A stretch of 64,000 bases of DNA from Trichocoleus desertorum NBK24. GTDB lineage: Bacteria; Cyanobacteriota; Cyanobacteriia; FACHB-46. Below are positions 53,278 through 61,476 of this stretch, piece after piece. Location: assembly GCF_030409055.1 (NCBI RefSeq), contig NZ_CP116619.1, positions 5,324,109 through 5,388,108 of the forward strand. Direction: 5' to 3'. Position numbers and translations under genes: made by a program. The notes below the pieces were generated by a model, which did no database searches, was not told where the DNA came from, and saw nothing but the letters and a program-made list of their open reading frames with translations. Each line of letters opens with the position of its first letter. Positions within the stretch are counted from its first letter, which is position 1.

Positions 53278-54234
53278 TTAGACCAAATTAACCAAATTCT
53301 TCAATTCAGATGACCATCCCACAGTATTTTTCAAATCCGCAATTTGCCTTCCTTCTTCCTGCAAATAGTCGAAAAAAGTTTGAGCTACAACAGAAAGCTG
53401 TTTGCCTGTGGGATAGACCACATACCAGTGTCGTAGGATGGGAAAGTGTTCGACATTCAAAATGCTGAATTGCCCGCGGTTTCCCTCCAAATTTAAGCTG
53501 TGCAACGAAAGCACCGAGATTCCTAAACCCCCTGCGATCGCTTGCTTAATCGCTTCATTGCTGCCAATTTCGAGCTTAACCTTGATGGGGATTCCATAGC
53601 GATCGAACAGTTCCTGCACTACTTTGCGCGTTCCAGAACCAGGCTCCCGCATAATAAACGGCTCGTCTGCTAACTGCTTGAGAGAGATATGTTTGGCATG
53701 CGCTAAAGGATGATTGGGAGGAGCCAAGACCACCAAAGGGTTTTCGACAAAGGCATAGGATTGAAGATCTAGATGCTCTGGTGGCTGGCTCACAATATAG
53801 AGATCATCCATGTTCCCTGTCATCCGTTCTAGAACCCGTTCGTGATTGGTCACTTTCAGCGACACATCGATACCGGGGTAGCGCTGGCAAAACGGCCCCA
53901 GCAATCGAGGTACAACATATTTTGCAGTTGTAATAACTGCGAGACGTAGTTGCCCCTGCTTAAGACCCTTCATATTCGCCACAGCCATTTCTAGCAAAGA
54001 GAGGCGCTCAAAAATCTCCCGGCAAGTCACAAGGAGTTCTTGCCCAGCGTCTGTCAAGAAAAGCCGCTTACCCACTTGCTCAAACAAAGGCAAGCCGATC
54101 GCTTGAGAGAGTTGCTTCACCTGCATGGAAATGGTGGGCTGAGTCAGAAAAAGTTCTTCAGCAGCACGAGTGAAACTGCAATGGCGAGCTGCCGCTTCAA
54201 AGACTTGGAGCTGGTGGAGCGTAATTTGTTTCAC
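53278..54234 (-). CDS. LysR-type regulator, CmpR/CcmR group
   Basis: 318 aa. N-terminal winged HTH (LHQLQVFEAAARHCSFTRAA) and substrate-binding domain with LAVITTAKYVVPRLLGPFC, DLYIVSQPPEHL and IKQAIAGGLGISVLSL. The sequence is of the CmpR/NdhR (CbbR-like) kind, which sense carbon status through 2-phosphoglycolate or RuBP and activate high-affinity bicarbonate uptake in cyanobacteria. The assignment to CmpR versus NdhR is a judgement. A palindrome just upstream suggests autoregulation. Confidence 0.75.
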   Translation of the reverse strand: MKQITLHQLQVFEAAARHCSFTRAAEELFLTQPTISMQVKQLSQAIGLPLFEQVGKRLFLTDAGQELLVTCREIFERLSLLEMAVANMKGLKQGQLRLAVITTAKYVVPRLLGPFCQRYPGIDVSLKVTNHERVLERMTGNMDDLYIVSQPPEHLDLQSYAFVENPLVVLAPPNHPLAHAKHISLKQLADEPFIMREPGSGTRKVVQELFDRYGIPIKVKLEIGSNEAIKQAIAGGLGISVLSLHSLNLEGNRGQFSILNVEHFPILRHWYVVYPTGKQLSVVAQTFFDYLQEEGRQIADLKNTVGWSSELKNLVNLV

Positions 54235-54712
54235 AGGTACTACTCCGAAATGAATGATTCATAGATATTATTCTATGATAAATATTTTCAAAGTCAATTT
54301 TTACTTATATATCTATCAGCATATCATCTTAGTCAAGAGCCTCTGGAACCTCCTGCCAAGCATTACAGCTCTGCAATGAAAAACCGTTGGCGATGAAGTA
54401 AACTTTGCTGTCAAATTGATCTTATTTTTGCTACTTCTCTTAAGCTAAGAGGTAAGAAACTGCCATTGATAAGTTTCTTAGACAGTATCGGAGTAAGCAG
54501 TTACTATCACGTTGTTCGCGCCCCTGTGTACAGACGCTCCTGAGTGAACTTCTAATCACAAACGACTTTTCTACTGCTTCATACCCTTTCTCACGAGGTA
54601 CCGTCAGATACTTTTTCTGTTTAACTACTGGCTATCTAACTGCTGACCGTGATGCTGCCCAGCGCTAGTCTTAGCGATCGCGCTTATCTATGTTTTAAGA
54701 GGACATGACATC
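54235..54712. other. Long spacer between divergent LysR and Nif11 genes
   Basis: 478 nt. The left 60 nt are AT-rich and carry a LysR-type palindrome. The rest has HIP1 near 54678 and a GAGGACATG site for the Nif11 ATG at 54713. I see no gene, RNA hairpin or repeat otherwise. Confidence 0.5.
54259..54278. promoter_or_regulatory. Palindrome TCATAGA-N6-TCTATGA before the LysR gene
   Basis: TCATAGA (54259-54265) and TCTATGA (54272-54278) are perfect 7-bp inverted repeats 25 nt upstream of the LysR start codon. The T-N-A spacing of LysR-type operators is compatible. Probably the autoregulatory site of the gene; binding not demonstrated. Confidence 0.55.
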
Positions 54713-54943
54713 ATGACACAAGGTGCAGCCCAATTTTTTAAGGCGGCCACCCAGGACGAAGCCTTAAAAAACAAGCTAAAAGCAACTTCCAATCCGCAAA
54801 CTTTTATTGAGATTGCGGCCCAAAGTGGCTATGAATTTACTTTGGAAGATCTTAATACAGCTATTGAGCAACTTTCGGAAGCTGAAATCGCGGCGATGAT
54901 TAATCCTGGAATTGGGCCGCGTCAGCACATATTACCCAGGTAA
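54713..54943 (+). CDS. Nif11-domain small protein (orphan, no peptide-modifying partner)
   Basis: 76 aa with a GAGGACAT ribosome-binding site. MTQGAAQFFKAATQDEALKN and FIEIAAQSGYEFTLEDLNTA match the Nif11 leader domain, used by RiPP precursors (NHLP group) for enzyme recognition. The C-terminus is only NPGIGPRQHILPR: it has no cysteine-rich core and no double-Gly cleavage site, so it is not a peptide natural product. Stand-alone Nif11 proteins are common in cyanobacteria with unknown role. No modification enzyme or ABC transporter nearby. Confidence 0.8.
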   Translation: MTQGAAQFFKAATQDEALKNKLKATSNPQTFIEIAAQSGYEFTLEDLNTAIEQLSEAEIAAMINPGIGPRQHILPR

Positions 54944-55017
54944 ATCCTGGGAGCTAGCTTTAGTCAATAGCTTCACTCCATAGCCTGAGTAACATGTGTG
55001 ACAGCCCAAGCGATCGC

Positions 55018-55836
55018 CTAGGTTTGATCTTTTAATTGGAATGTTTTTCTGAAAATCCACTGCATTAAGCTGGGGAAAGTGCGGCTCGCTGCAATTGACA
55101 TATTTGCCGAACCAACAACGACCTCAGCTTTTTTATGAGCGATCGCGCTCCAAATGGCCTGTGCCACATCTTCTGGCTTCTCTACCACAGGCACCTTCAA
55201 AACTTGTTCTAACTGTTCCTGCCGCGCTTGCTGATCTTGAGTATCTTTACCCCGGAAGATAGCTCGCTGCATAAAATTGCTTTTGATCACATTGGGATAG
55301 ATGCCCGCGACATGAATCCCTTTGGGAGATAGCTCCGAGTGCAAGGATTCCGTCAGGCCAGTCACAGCAAATTTGGTTGTGCAGTAAGGAGCCAAATAAG
55401 GAACCGGAACTTTACCACCAATAGAACTCACATTGACGATGGTGCCAGTGCCACGCTGAAGGAAGTGAGGAAGCAAGGCATGAATAGCATGGATATATCC
55501 CCATAAGTTAAGGTCGATAGCTTGGTGCCAGTCATCTAAAGAGAAGGCTTCGACCGGACCAGAGAGATATATCCCAGCATTATTCACTAAAACATCTAAG
55601 TGGCCGTAATGTCCTAGAGCTTTGTCAACGAGTGTGTTTACCTGAACTGGATCTTTCATATCCGTTACCACAGGCAATACATCTCGTCCCAGCGATCGCA
55701 CTTCACTGGCTGTCGCGTCGAGTCGGTCGCTATGGCGCGCTGCTAGGACTAAGTCATAACCTTGGCGAGCTAGAAGCAGGGCTGTTGCTTTGCCAATGCC
55801 TTCAGAGCCGCCTGTAACTAATGCTGTAGGAGCCAT
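55018..55836 (-). CDS. Short-chain dehydrogenase/reductase
   Basis: 272 aa. Classical SDR: TGGSEGIG at 8-15, NNAG at 85-88, serine S137-S138, Y151-C-T-T-K155. The length and C-terminal extension (SIAASRTFPSLMQWIFRKTFQ) resemble the ketoreductase-like classical group. Uses NAD(P)H; the substrate is unknown. Cytoplasmic. Divergent from the cyclase gene at 55981. Confidence 0.85.
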   Translation of the reverse strand: MAPTALVTGGSEGIGKATALLLARQGYDLVLAARHSDRLDATASEVRSLGRDVLPVVTDMKDPVQVNTLVDKALGHYGHLDVLVNNAGIYLSGPVEAFSLDDWHQAIDLNLWGYIHAIHALLPHFLQRGTGTIVNVSSIGGKVPVPYLAPYCTTKFAVTGLTESLHSELSPKGIHVAGIYPNVIKSNFMQRAIFRGKDTQDQQARQEQLEQVLKVPVVEKPEDVAQAIWSAIAHKKAEVVVGSANMSIAASRTFPSLMQWIFRKTFQLKDQT

Positions 55837-55980
55837 AACTGTTTATAAACATCGTTTTACTCTTACTAGCTTGTGTAACAATACGTTAGAAATCCTCTCA
55901 CTTTCGCCGGATTTCGTTTGCAATTCAGCGATTGGCGCAAGTTTCTTCAGCCAAATCTCACTTTCGAGGTTCGATGAGAG

Positions 55981-57780
55981 TTGATAGAGTTCTGGCACGG
56001 CAAATTTTGGGAATTAATGGATTGTGGTAAGATTACGGCTCCTGTGTCGCAGTTGAAACCAGCTTCTCTTTCACTTCTAACCAGGTCAGGAGATAACCTC
56101 AGTGGGATGGCTCGCTTAAGTCGAATGAATCAATGGGTCACTGCACTTGTGAAAGCGGTTGTGCGTCTCCTCCATCGCTCTAGGCTTAGAAAACCCCAAA
56201 ACCTACAGCGATCGCCTCAACCTACCGTCTCCCAGACTGCTCTGCCCGCTCCCCCCATCCCTAGTAATGAAGCCGAACGGCTAGAAGCCTTAAAGCAATA
56301 CAACATTCTGGATACCTTGCCGGAAGAGGCATTCGATGAATTAACCGCTTTGGCGGCGCAGATCTGTGGTAGCCCCATTTCCCTGGTTAGCTTAACGGAC
56401 TCCCATCGGCAGTGGTTTAAGTCCAAGGTCGGCATAGATGCTGTGGAAGTCCCCAGAGAGCAAGCCTTCTGTGCCCATGCGATCGCTAAGCCAGATGAAT
56501 TGTTCGTGATCCCCAATATGCTCGAAGACGATCGCTTTGCTGAGAATCCTCTCGTCACCCAAGATCCCAGCATCCGCTTCTACGCTGGGGCACCACTTGT
56601 GACTCCAGATGGTTTTCCCTTGGGCACGCTTTGTGTCCTCGATCGCATGCCTCGCAACCTCACCGCAGAGCAAAGAAAAGCCTTGCAAGTCCTAGGGCGA
56701 CAGGTCATTACTCAAATGGAACTGCGCTTGCAAATTGAGAAACTAGAGCGCCAAATTTCTCGCTATCAGCAAGCCGAAGCCAAACTACGAGCCTCCGATC
56801 AGCAAGTCGTAGATCTACTAGAAGGCATGACGGATGGTTTTTGGGCCTTAGACCGTCAGTGGCGCTTCACTTTTGTCAACCAACGAGCAGGTCAGATTTT
56901 ACAGAAACTCCCAGAGGAATTGCTAGGTAAAGTCATTTGGGAAGTTTTGAGTGACTTAGCAGGTTCAAAATTTGATCAAGAGTTTCATAAAGCGGTTACT
57001 CAGCAGGTTAGCGTCAATTTTGAGGAGTTTTATGCTCCTCTAGGCCGTTGGATTGAAGTCCGAGCGTTCCCTTCCTATGAAGGTCTATCTGCTTTTATCC
57101 ATGACATCACAGTGCGACGAGTGATGGAAGAAGCCTTGCGCTACCAGCAAGAACAGACAGACCGTCTACTCTCAAACACATTACCTGCGCCGATCGCCAA
57201 GCGCCTCAAATTCCAAGAAGACGCGATCGCGGATAGTTTTGAAGAAGTGACGATCCTCTTTGCCGATCTAGTCAACTTTACCCAATGGGCCAGCGAAATC
57301 ACCCCGACAGCCTTGGTTAGCTACTTAAATGAAATTTTCTCTGTGTTTGACCAACTCACTGAAAAACACGAATTAGAAAAAATCAAAACCATTGGGGATG
57401 CCTATATGGTGGCGGGAGGATTGCCTATCCCTTCAGAGCATCATATAGAGGCGATCGCAGAGATGGGGCTGGATATGTTGGATGCAATCAAACAATTCAA
57501 CACTAAACATGGCACGAACCTAAATTTATGTGTTGGCATCAATACTGGGCCTGTGATAGCAGGGGTAATTGGCACCAAAAAGTTCTCCTATGATCTGTGG
57601 GGAGATACCGTTAACCTAGCTAGCCGTATGGAATCTCACGGTCTACCAGGTAGAGTTCAGGTGACTGAAACCACCTATCAGCATTTGCAGAATTTGTACT
57701 CGTTTGAAGAGCGAGGTCTAGTTGAGATTAAAGGCAAAGGCTTGATGAAAACCTATTTGATAACTGGTAGAAAATCTTAG
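55981..57780 (+). CDS. GAF-PAS-class III adenylate cyclase
   Basis: 599 aa if TTG 55981 is used; ATG 56017 or 56107 are also possible, and the first domain only begins near residue 95. GAF about 95-245 ([20 protein letters not shown]), PAS about 265-395 ([20 protein letters not shown]), coiled link, cyclase about 415-590 with both metal Asp ([18 protein letters not shown]), Lys in EKIKTIG and Asp in YDLWGD indicating ATP use. A soluble sensor making cAMP. GAF half resembles the histidine kinase at 39801 and cyclase half the membrane cyclase at 22429. Confidence 0.85.
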   Translation: MIEFWHGKFWELMDCGKITAPVSQLKPASLSLLTRSGDNLSGMARLSRMNQWVTALVKAVVRLLHRSRLRKPQNLQRSPQPTVSQTALPAPPIPSNEAERLEALKQYNILDTLPEEAFDELTALAAQICGSPISLVSLTDSHRQWFKSKVGIDAVEVPREQAFCAHAIAKPDELFVIPNMLEDDRFAENPLVTQDPSIRFYAGAPLVTPDGFPLGTLCVLDRMPRNLTAEQRKALQVLGRQVITQMELRLQIEKLERQISRYQQAEAKLRASDQQVVDLLEGMTDGFWALDRQWRFTFVNQRAGQILQKLPEELLGKVIWEVLSDLAGSKFDQEFHKAVTQQVSVNFEEFYAPLGRWIEVRAFPSYEGLSAFIHDITVRRVMEEALRYQQEQTDRLLSNTLPAPIAKRLKFQEDAIADSFEEVTILFADLVNFTQWASEITPTALVSYLNEIFSVFDQLTEKHELEKIKTIGDAYMVAGGLPIPSEHHIEAIAEMGLDMLDAIKQFNTKHGTNLNLCVGINTGPVIAGVIGTKKFSYDLWGDTVNLASRMESHGLPGRVQVTETTYQHLQNLYSFEERGLVEIKGKGLMKTYLITGRKS

Positions 57781-57821
57781 AGGCAGCTACAGCCTGTTCT
57801 CCTCAATAGGCTTTGCCTCTA
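57778..57821. terminator. Bidirectional terminator between cyclase and DUF11 genes
   Basis: TAGAGGCA (57778-57785) pairs with TGCCTCTA (57814-57821), and AGCCT (57791-57795) with AGGCT (57808-57812) inside it. The arms overlap both stop codons (57780 and 57819), so it can end both converging transcripts. Confidence 0.6.
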
Positions 57822-60800
57822 GTCTACTTTCGCCTTAAAGCGGACAAAACCATAGGAATTGGTGGATGAACCAGAGACGGGTGCTTTGGGGATATTACCA
57901 AGATTAACCACGATCGCGCCATTACCATTGGTGCTGGTGTTAGTGGCTGGGCAAGGCTGGGGACTTTTGCCACCAACAGGAACAGGTACGGTTGTGTTAC
58001 TGGCATAGAAGCGACCTGTATCTCCATCTGCAATGTTGGTGTAGGAGACTTGTGTGCCGTTGATGGAGGCGGTCATGCTGCGATCGCTCCCTGAGGTGCC
58101 ACCTGATGCAGGCGTAACGCTATTGAAGGCATCAGGTACTAAAGTTTGATTCTTCGGCACCAAGTCGCAGAAGGTGACATTTTGAGCATCTGATCCACCA
58201 TCCGAGAGGAAATAGATCGTGTACTCTACCTCGTCTCCAGGCCTAACTACCCCCCCATTAATGGCACCTCGTAAAGATGTAGCGGTGGGTGCTGGCCACT
58301 TTGCTGAGCTGTCATCAGCACTATTGGGGTCATCAACAAAACCAGCAATATCAGTACCGTTGATACTAGTAATGCGCTTAACCAAACGTAGTTGAGCGGG
58401 CGTTACCGTCACTGTATCTGTATCAGTGCTGCTGTTATTACCAGTATTGGGATCAGTGACTCCGGTTGGTGCAGCGACAGTCGCTGTGTTAACGACACTA
58501 CCTGTGGCTGTGGGAGAGATAGTACCGCTTAAGGTCAAAACGATACTCTGCCCACTCGCCAGATTTAGCCCTGTCCAAACTCCTGTACTGCTGTTATAGG
58601 TTCCCGTTGTGGTTGTAAAGACAGGATTTTGGATTACAGCCGGGAGAGCATCCGTAACCGTAACACTGCTAAGAGTGCTAGGGCCATTATTCGTCACCGT
58701 AATGGTATAGACAACAGAACTACCAGGCGCAACACTGGTTTGATTATCCGTTTTGTTAATGCTGAGGTCTGCGGTGGGTGTGAGCGTATTCTCATCGGTG
58801 CTGCGGTTGTTATTAATATTAGGATCTGTCACACCAGAGGGAACCGCTACATTCGCTGTATTGATTAAGCTACCTGTAGCGCTGGGAGAAACAGTACCTT
58901 TGACGGTATAGGTTGCCGTTCCTCCACTTAGCAGGTTGACCGCCGTGTTGATGGCATTACCCGTACCATTCACTGCACTACAACTTGAACCAGAGGAAGC
59001 GCTACAAGTCCACGTTACTCCTGTAATGCTGCTCGGAACGGTATCTGCGATCGCTGCTCCGGTGACGCTGCTAGGGCCGTTATTCGTGACTGTAATGGTA
59101 TAGGTGATGGGGCTACCTGGCGTTACAGTCATCTGTCCATCTGTTTTATTAATGCTTAAGTCAGCGCTAGGAGTGACGGTAGTAGTCACTTGAGCATTAG
59201 CAGCAGTACCGTTGTTGTTCGTAGGTGTGGGGTCACTGGTGCTAGAAGTGCTAGAAACAATATCTGTGAGAGTGCCACCATTAGCAGAGGCAGTCAGGCT
59301 AACGGTGTATTTGAGAATCTCACCATTGGCAAGGCTGGCAACGGCAGGAAAAGTGACAATCCCTGTTGAAGAATTGTAGATGCCGCCATTCGAAGCAGTG
59401 ACACCTGTTAGACCTGTTCCGATGTTGTCGCTGACTACGACATTCGTTGCAGTGCTAGGCCCGTTGTTGACGGTAGTTAAGTTGTAAGTGACAGTCGAAC
59501 CAGCAACAGCAGTAGTCGGGCCAGTTTTGGTAGTCACTAAATCGGCGCTAGGAGTGACGGTAGTAGTCACTTGAGCATTAGCAGCAGTACCGTTGTTGTT
59601 CGCTGGTGTGGGGTCGCTGGTGCTAGAAGTGCTAGAAACAATATCTGTCAGCGTCCCACTAGCAGGAGCCGTAACGCTGACAGTATAAGGTAGAGCAGCC
59701 CCATTAGCAAGGCTAGGTACGGCAGGGAAGGTGACAATGCCAGTTGTGGAGTTATAAACACCACCATTTGAAGCTACTACGTTGGTTAACCCAGTGCCGA
59801 TGTTGTCACTGACAACGACGTTACTGGCAGCGTTAGGGCCGTTGTTGATAGTGGTCAGGGTGTAGGTAACGGTTGACCCTGCTAAGGCTGTGGTTGGCCC
59901 TGTTTTAGTTGTCACCAAATCTGCTTGAGGAGCACCAATCGGAGCAGGTGTGCCTACTGCAAAGTAGGTCCACTGCGCTCGTTGCACTGGGTGGCTAGAT
60001 GAACCAGCATTAGCGTTAGTACCGCCACCAAGCCGTGGTCGGAGCCGAACTAAGTAATATTTGTTGTTAATTAAAGTGTTAGCAGAAAAGCTGGCAAAGT
60101 TTGTATTGGCAGTTAAGCTGCTGCCAACTACCTTAGAGTAATAAAAACTACTAGATATAGAACTATCAGCAGCTGCACCTGAATTTAAGGTGTAGTTAGG
60201 CGTCCAAGACGAAAGCGTTGTTGCAATATTGGTAGAGTTATTAGCATAGTCTGTCTCAGGATCACCTGTAGGAGGAACGTCTAGACGGACAATATCTACA
60301 ATGTCGTTGAATGTGTCCCCCCAGCTAGGCAATTGAGCGCCTGTTGTTGTGCTGGGAGTCGTGGTTGTATCATTAGCACCCATCGTAGAATTTTCGATGG
60401 TGATTGTATCGGTCGTTGCATAAACTGTCTTGTTTGCAGTTAACAAAACTGAGGAAGTATTACCAGGTTTAGTGGCTCTGTTTCCTCCACAGTCGGAACT
60501 AGAACGGTAAATTACGCTTTGAGAGGTTGCTGCTGTACCGTAATAAGTACTGAAGTCACTGCTAAAAACTTCAACTCTAAAATTAATCGGGGTAGACTGA
60601 CCGCTAGCTAAACCTAGAGCATTGATCAATTGTTGAACATTAAGACCAAAGTTTGCCCTAACTGTATAGCTACCCCCATTCGCAATAATTGGGGTATTAG
60701 TAACCTGACCATAACTATCGTCCCAGTTGGCACCACCCACACTGGGGGTTCTGTTCATGTAGGTTGGGCCGCCATATAGTAGGTCTTCAGACAAGGTACG

Positions 60801-61106
60801 GGTAGTACCACCGCGAGTAGATATTGCTCGAAAGACGACTCGAAAAGCTTGGTTGGTACCTGTTGTGTTAGTCAGGTTGGTAGCAACAGTAATCGTATCT
60901 CCTGAGTTAGGCCCTAAGTCAGGAATCGTTTGTACGCAACCATCATCAAGGATAGTGAATGAAGGGCTACCAACCGAGACTCCTGACACTTGAGCTTGAA
61001 CTGCCTGAGGTATTGGAAGTTGACTGCTGACCCCAAGAGCGATCGCGCTGAAGAGACTAGCAACACGCTTTGACTGTTTACGTAGTTTATATAGCTGTGG
61101 TTTCAT
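57819..61106 (-). CDS. Secreted DUF11-repeat surface protein
   Basis: 1,095 aa. Residues 1-40 are a signal peptide (SLFSAIALGVSS... cleavage near AQAQV). Residues about 40-390 are a beta-rich head. From about 400 on, four DUF11 repeats of about 127 residues (ADLVTTKTGP twice, ADLSINKTD twice), each starting ADLxxxKT and closing with NxGT or similar. The rest (QLRLVKRITSINGTDI onwards) is a further beta-domain without LPXTG or barrel. DUF11 units are immunoglobulin-like and pass off as adhesive, outer-surface or S-layer-like modules. Downstream of an outer-membrane barrel gene, so the pair may form a surface system. Confidence 0.85.
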   Translation of the reverse strand: MKPQLYKLRKQSKRVASLFSAIALGVSSQLPIPQAVQAQVSGVSVGSPSFTILDDGCVQTIPDLGPNSGDTITVATNLTNTTGTNQAFRVVFRAISTRGGTTRTLSEDLLYGGPTYMNRTPSVGGANWDDSYGQVTNTPIIANGGSYTVRANFGLNVQQLINALGLASGQSTPINFRVEVFSSDFSTYYGTAATSQSVIYRSSSDCGGNRATKPGNTSSVLLTANKTVYATTDTITIENSTMGANDTTTTPSTTTGAQLPSWGDTFNDIVDIVRLDVPPTGDPETDYANNSTNIATTLSSWTPNYTLNSGAAADSSISSSFYYSKVVGSSLTANTNFASFSANTLINNKYYLVRLRPRLGGGTNANAGSSSHPVQRAQWTYFAVGTPAPIGAPQADLVTTKTGPTTALAGSTVTYTLTTINNGPNAASNVVVSDNIGTGLTNVVASNGGVYNSTTGIVTFPAVPSLANGAALPYTVSVTAPASGTLTDIVSSTSSTSDPTPANNNGTAANAQVTTTVTPSADLVTTKTGPTTAVAGSTVTYNLTTVNNGPSTATNVVVSDNIGTGLTGVTASNGGIYNSSTGIVTFPAVASLANGEILKYTVSLTASANGGTLTDIVSSTSSTSDPTPTNNNGTAANAQVTTTVTPSADLSINKTDGQMTVTPGSPITYTITVTNNGPSSVTGAAIADTVPSSITGVTWTCSASSGSSCSAVNGTGNAINTAVNLLSGGTATYTVKGTVSPSATGSLINTANVAVPSGVTDPNINNNRSTDENTLTPTADLSINKTDNQTSVAPGSSVVYTITVTNNGPSTLSSVTVTDALPAVIQNPVFTTTTGTYNSSTGVWTGLNLASGQSIVLTLSGTISPTATGSVVNTATVAAPTGVTDPNTGNNSSTDTDTVTVTPAQLRLVKRITSINGTDIAGFVDDPNSADDSSAKWPAPTATSLRGAINGGVVRPGDEVEYTIYFLSDGGSDAQNVTFCDLVPKNQTLVPDAFNSVTPASGGTSGSDRSMTASINGTQVSYTNIADGDTGRFYASNTTVPVPVGGKSPQPCPATNTSTNGNGAIVVNLGNIPKAPVSGSSTNSYGFVRFKAKVD
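59164..59650. repeat. Near-identical DNA blocks of about 105 bp, spaced 381 bp
   Basis: The DNA encoding the end of one DUF11 repeat and the start of the next is almost identical at 59164-59268 and 59545-59649, including GCGCTAGGAGTGACGG. The 381-bp period equals 127 codons, one DUF11 unit, so it is a recent internal duplication or a gene-converted tract. Confidence 0.8.
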
Positions 61107-61257
61107 AGTCTTTTCTCTCAGGGGCAGGAGTCACAGGGAAGAGCGTGCTAGTAGTCGTTACTAGGAGCTTCTGGTTGCAGGTCGGCTTCTTTCGGCTCAG
61201 AGATAATCTCTACAACTCGGATATCTTGGCAAGTGAATTTGCACTGCTCCCTCAGGC

Positions 61258-61476
61258 TTATAGCAATACACTGCTTCCAGCATTCCCGCAAATGAGGTTT
61301 GATGCGCTTTGATAGCCGCGAATTACGCCTTCTAGCCGAATTTCATGTAGTATCCCGGCAAAACTATTGCCAACAATGATGTTTCGTGCAAACTGCGAGT
61401 TCTCCCATCTGGCCTTAAAACTCCCAGAAAGGAGCCTAAAGAAATGTTTGCGGGATGTAGGTAGAGCAATTTTCAT
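61258..61476 (-). CDS. Doubtful small ORF overlapping the barrel gene end, 72 aa
   Basis: A 72-codon ORF (MKIALPTSRK...) whose ATG overlaps the TGA of the outer-membrane gene by 4 nt. It fills most of the gap to the DUF11 gene, suggesting translational coupling, but it carries no signal, membrane helix or known motif, and frame shadows of a repeat-rich region are likely. Unrecognised. Confidence 0.25.
   Translation of the reverse strand: MKIALPTSRKHFFRLLSGSFKARWENSQFARNIIVGNSFAGILHEIRLEGVIRGYQSASNLICGNAGSSVLL

Noticed and set aside
54235-54712. tRNA or small RNA in the long spacer
   Set aside because: No cloverleaf-like pairing, T-loop GTTCGA or strong terminator seen; only a palindrome near the LysR start stands out.
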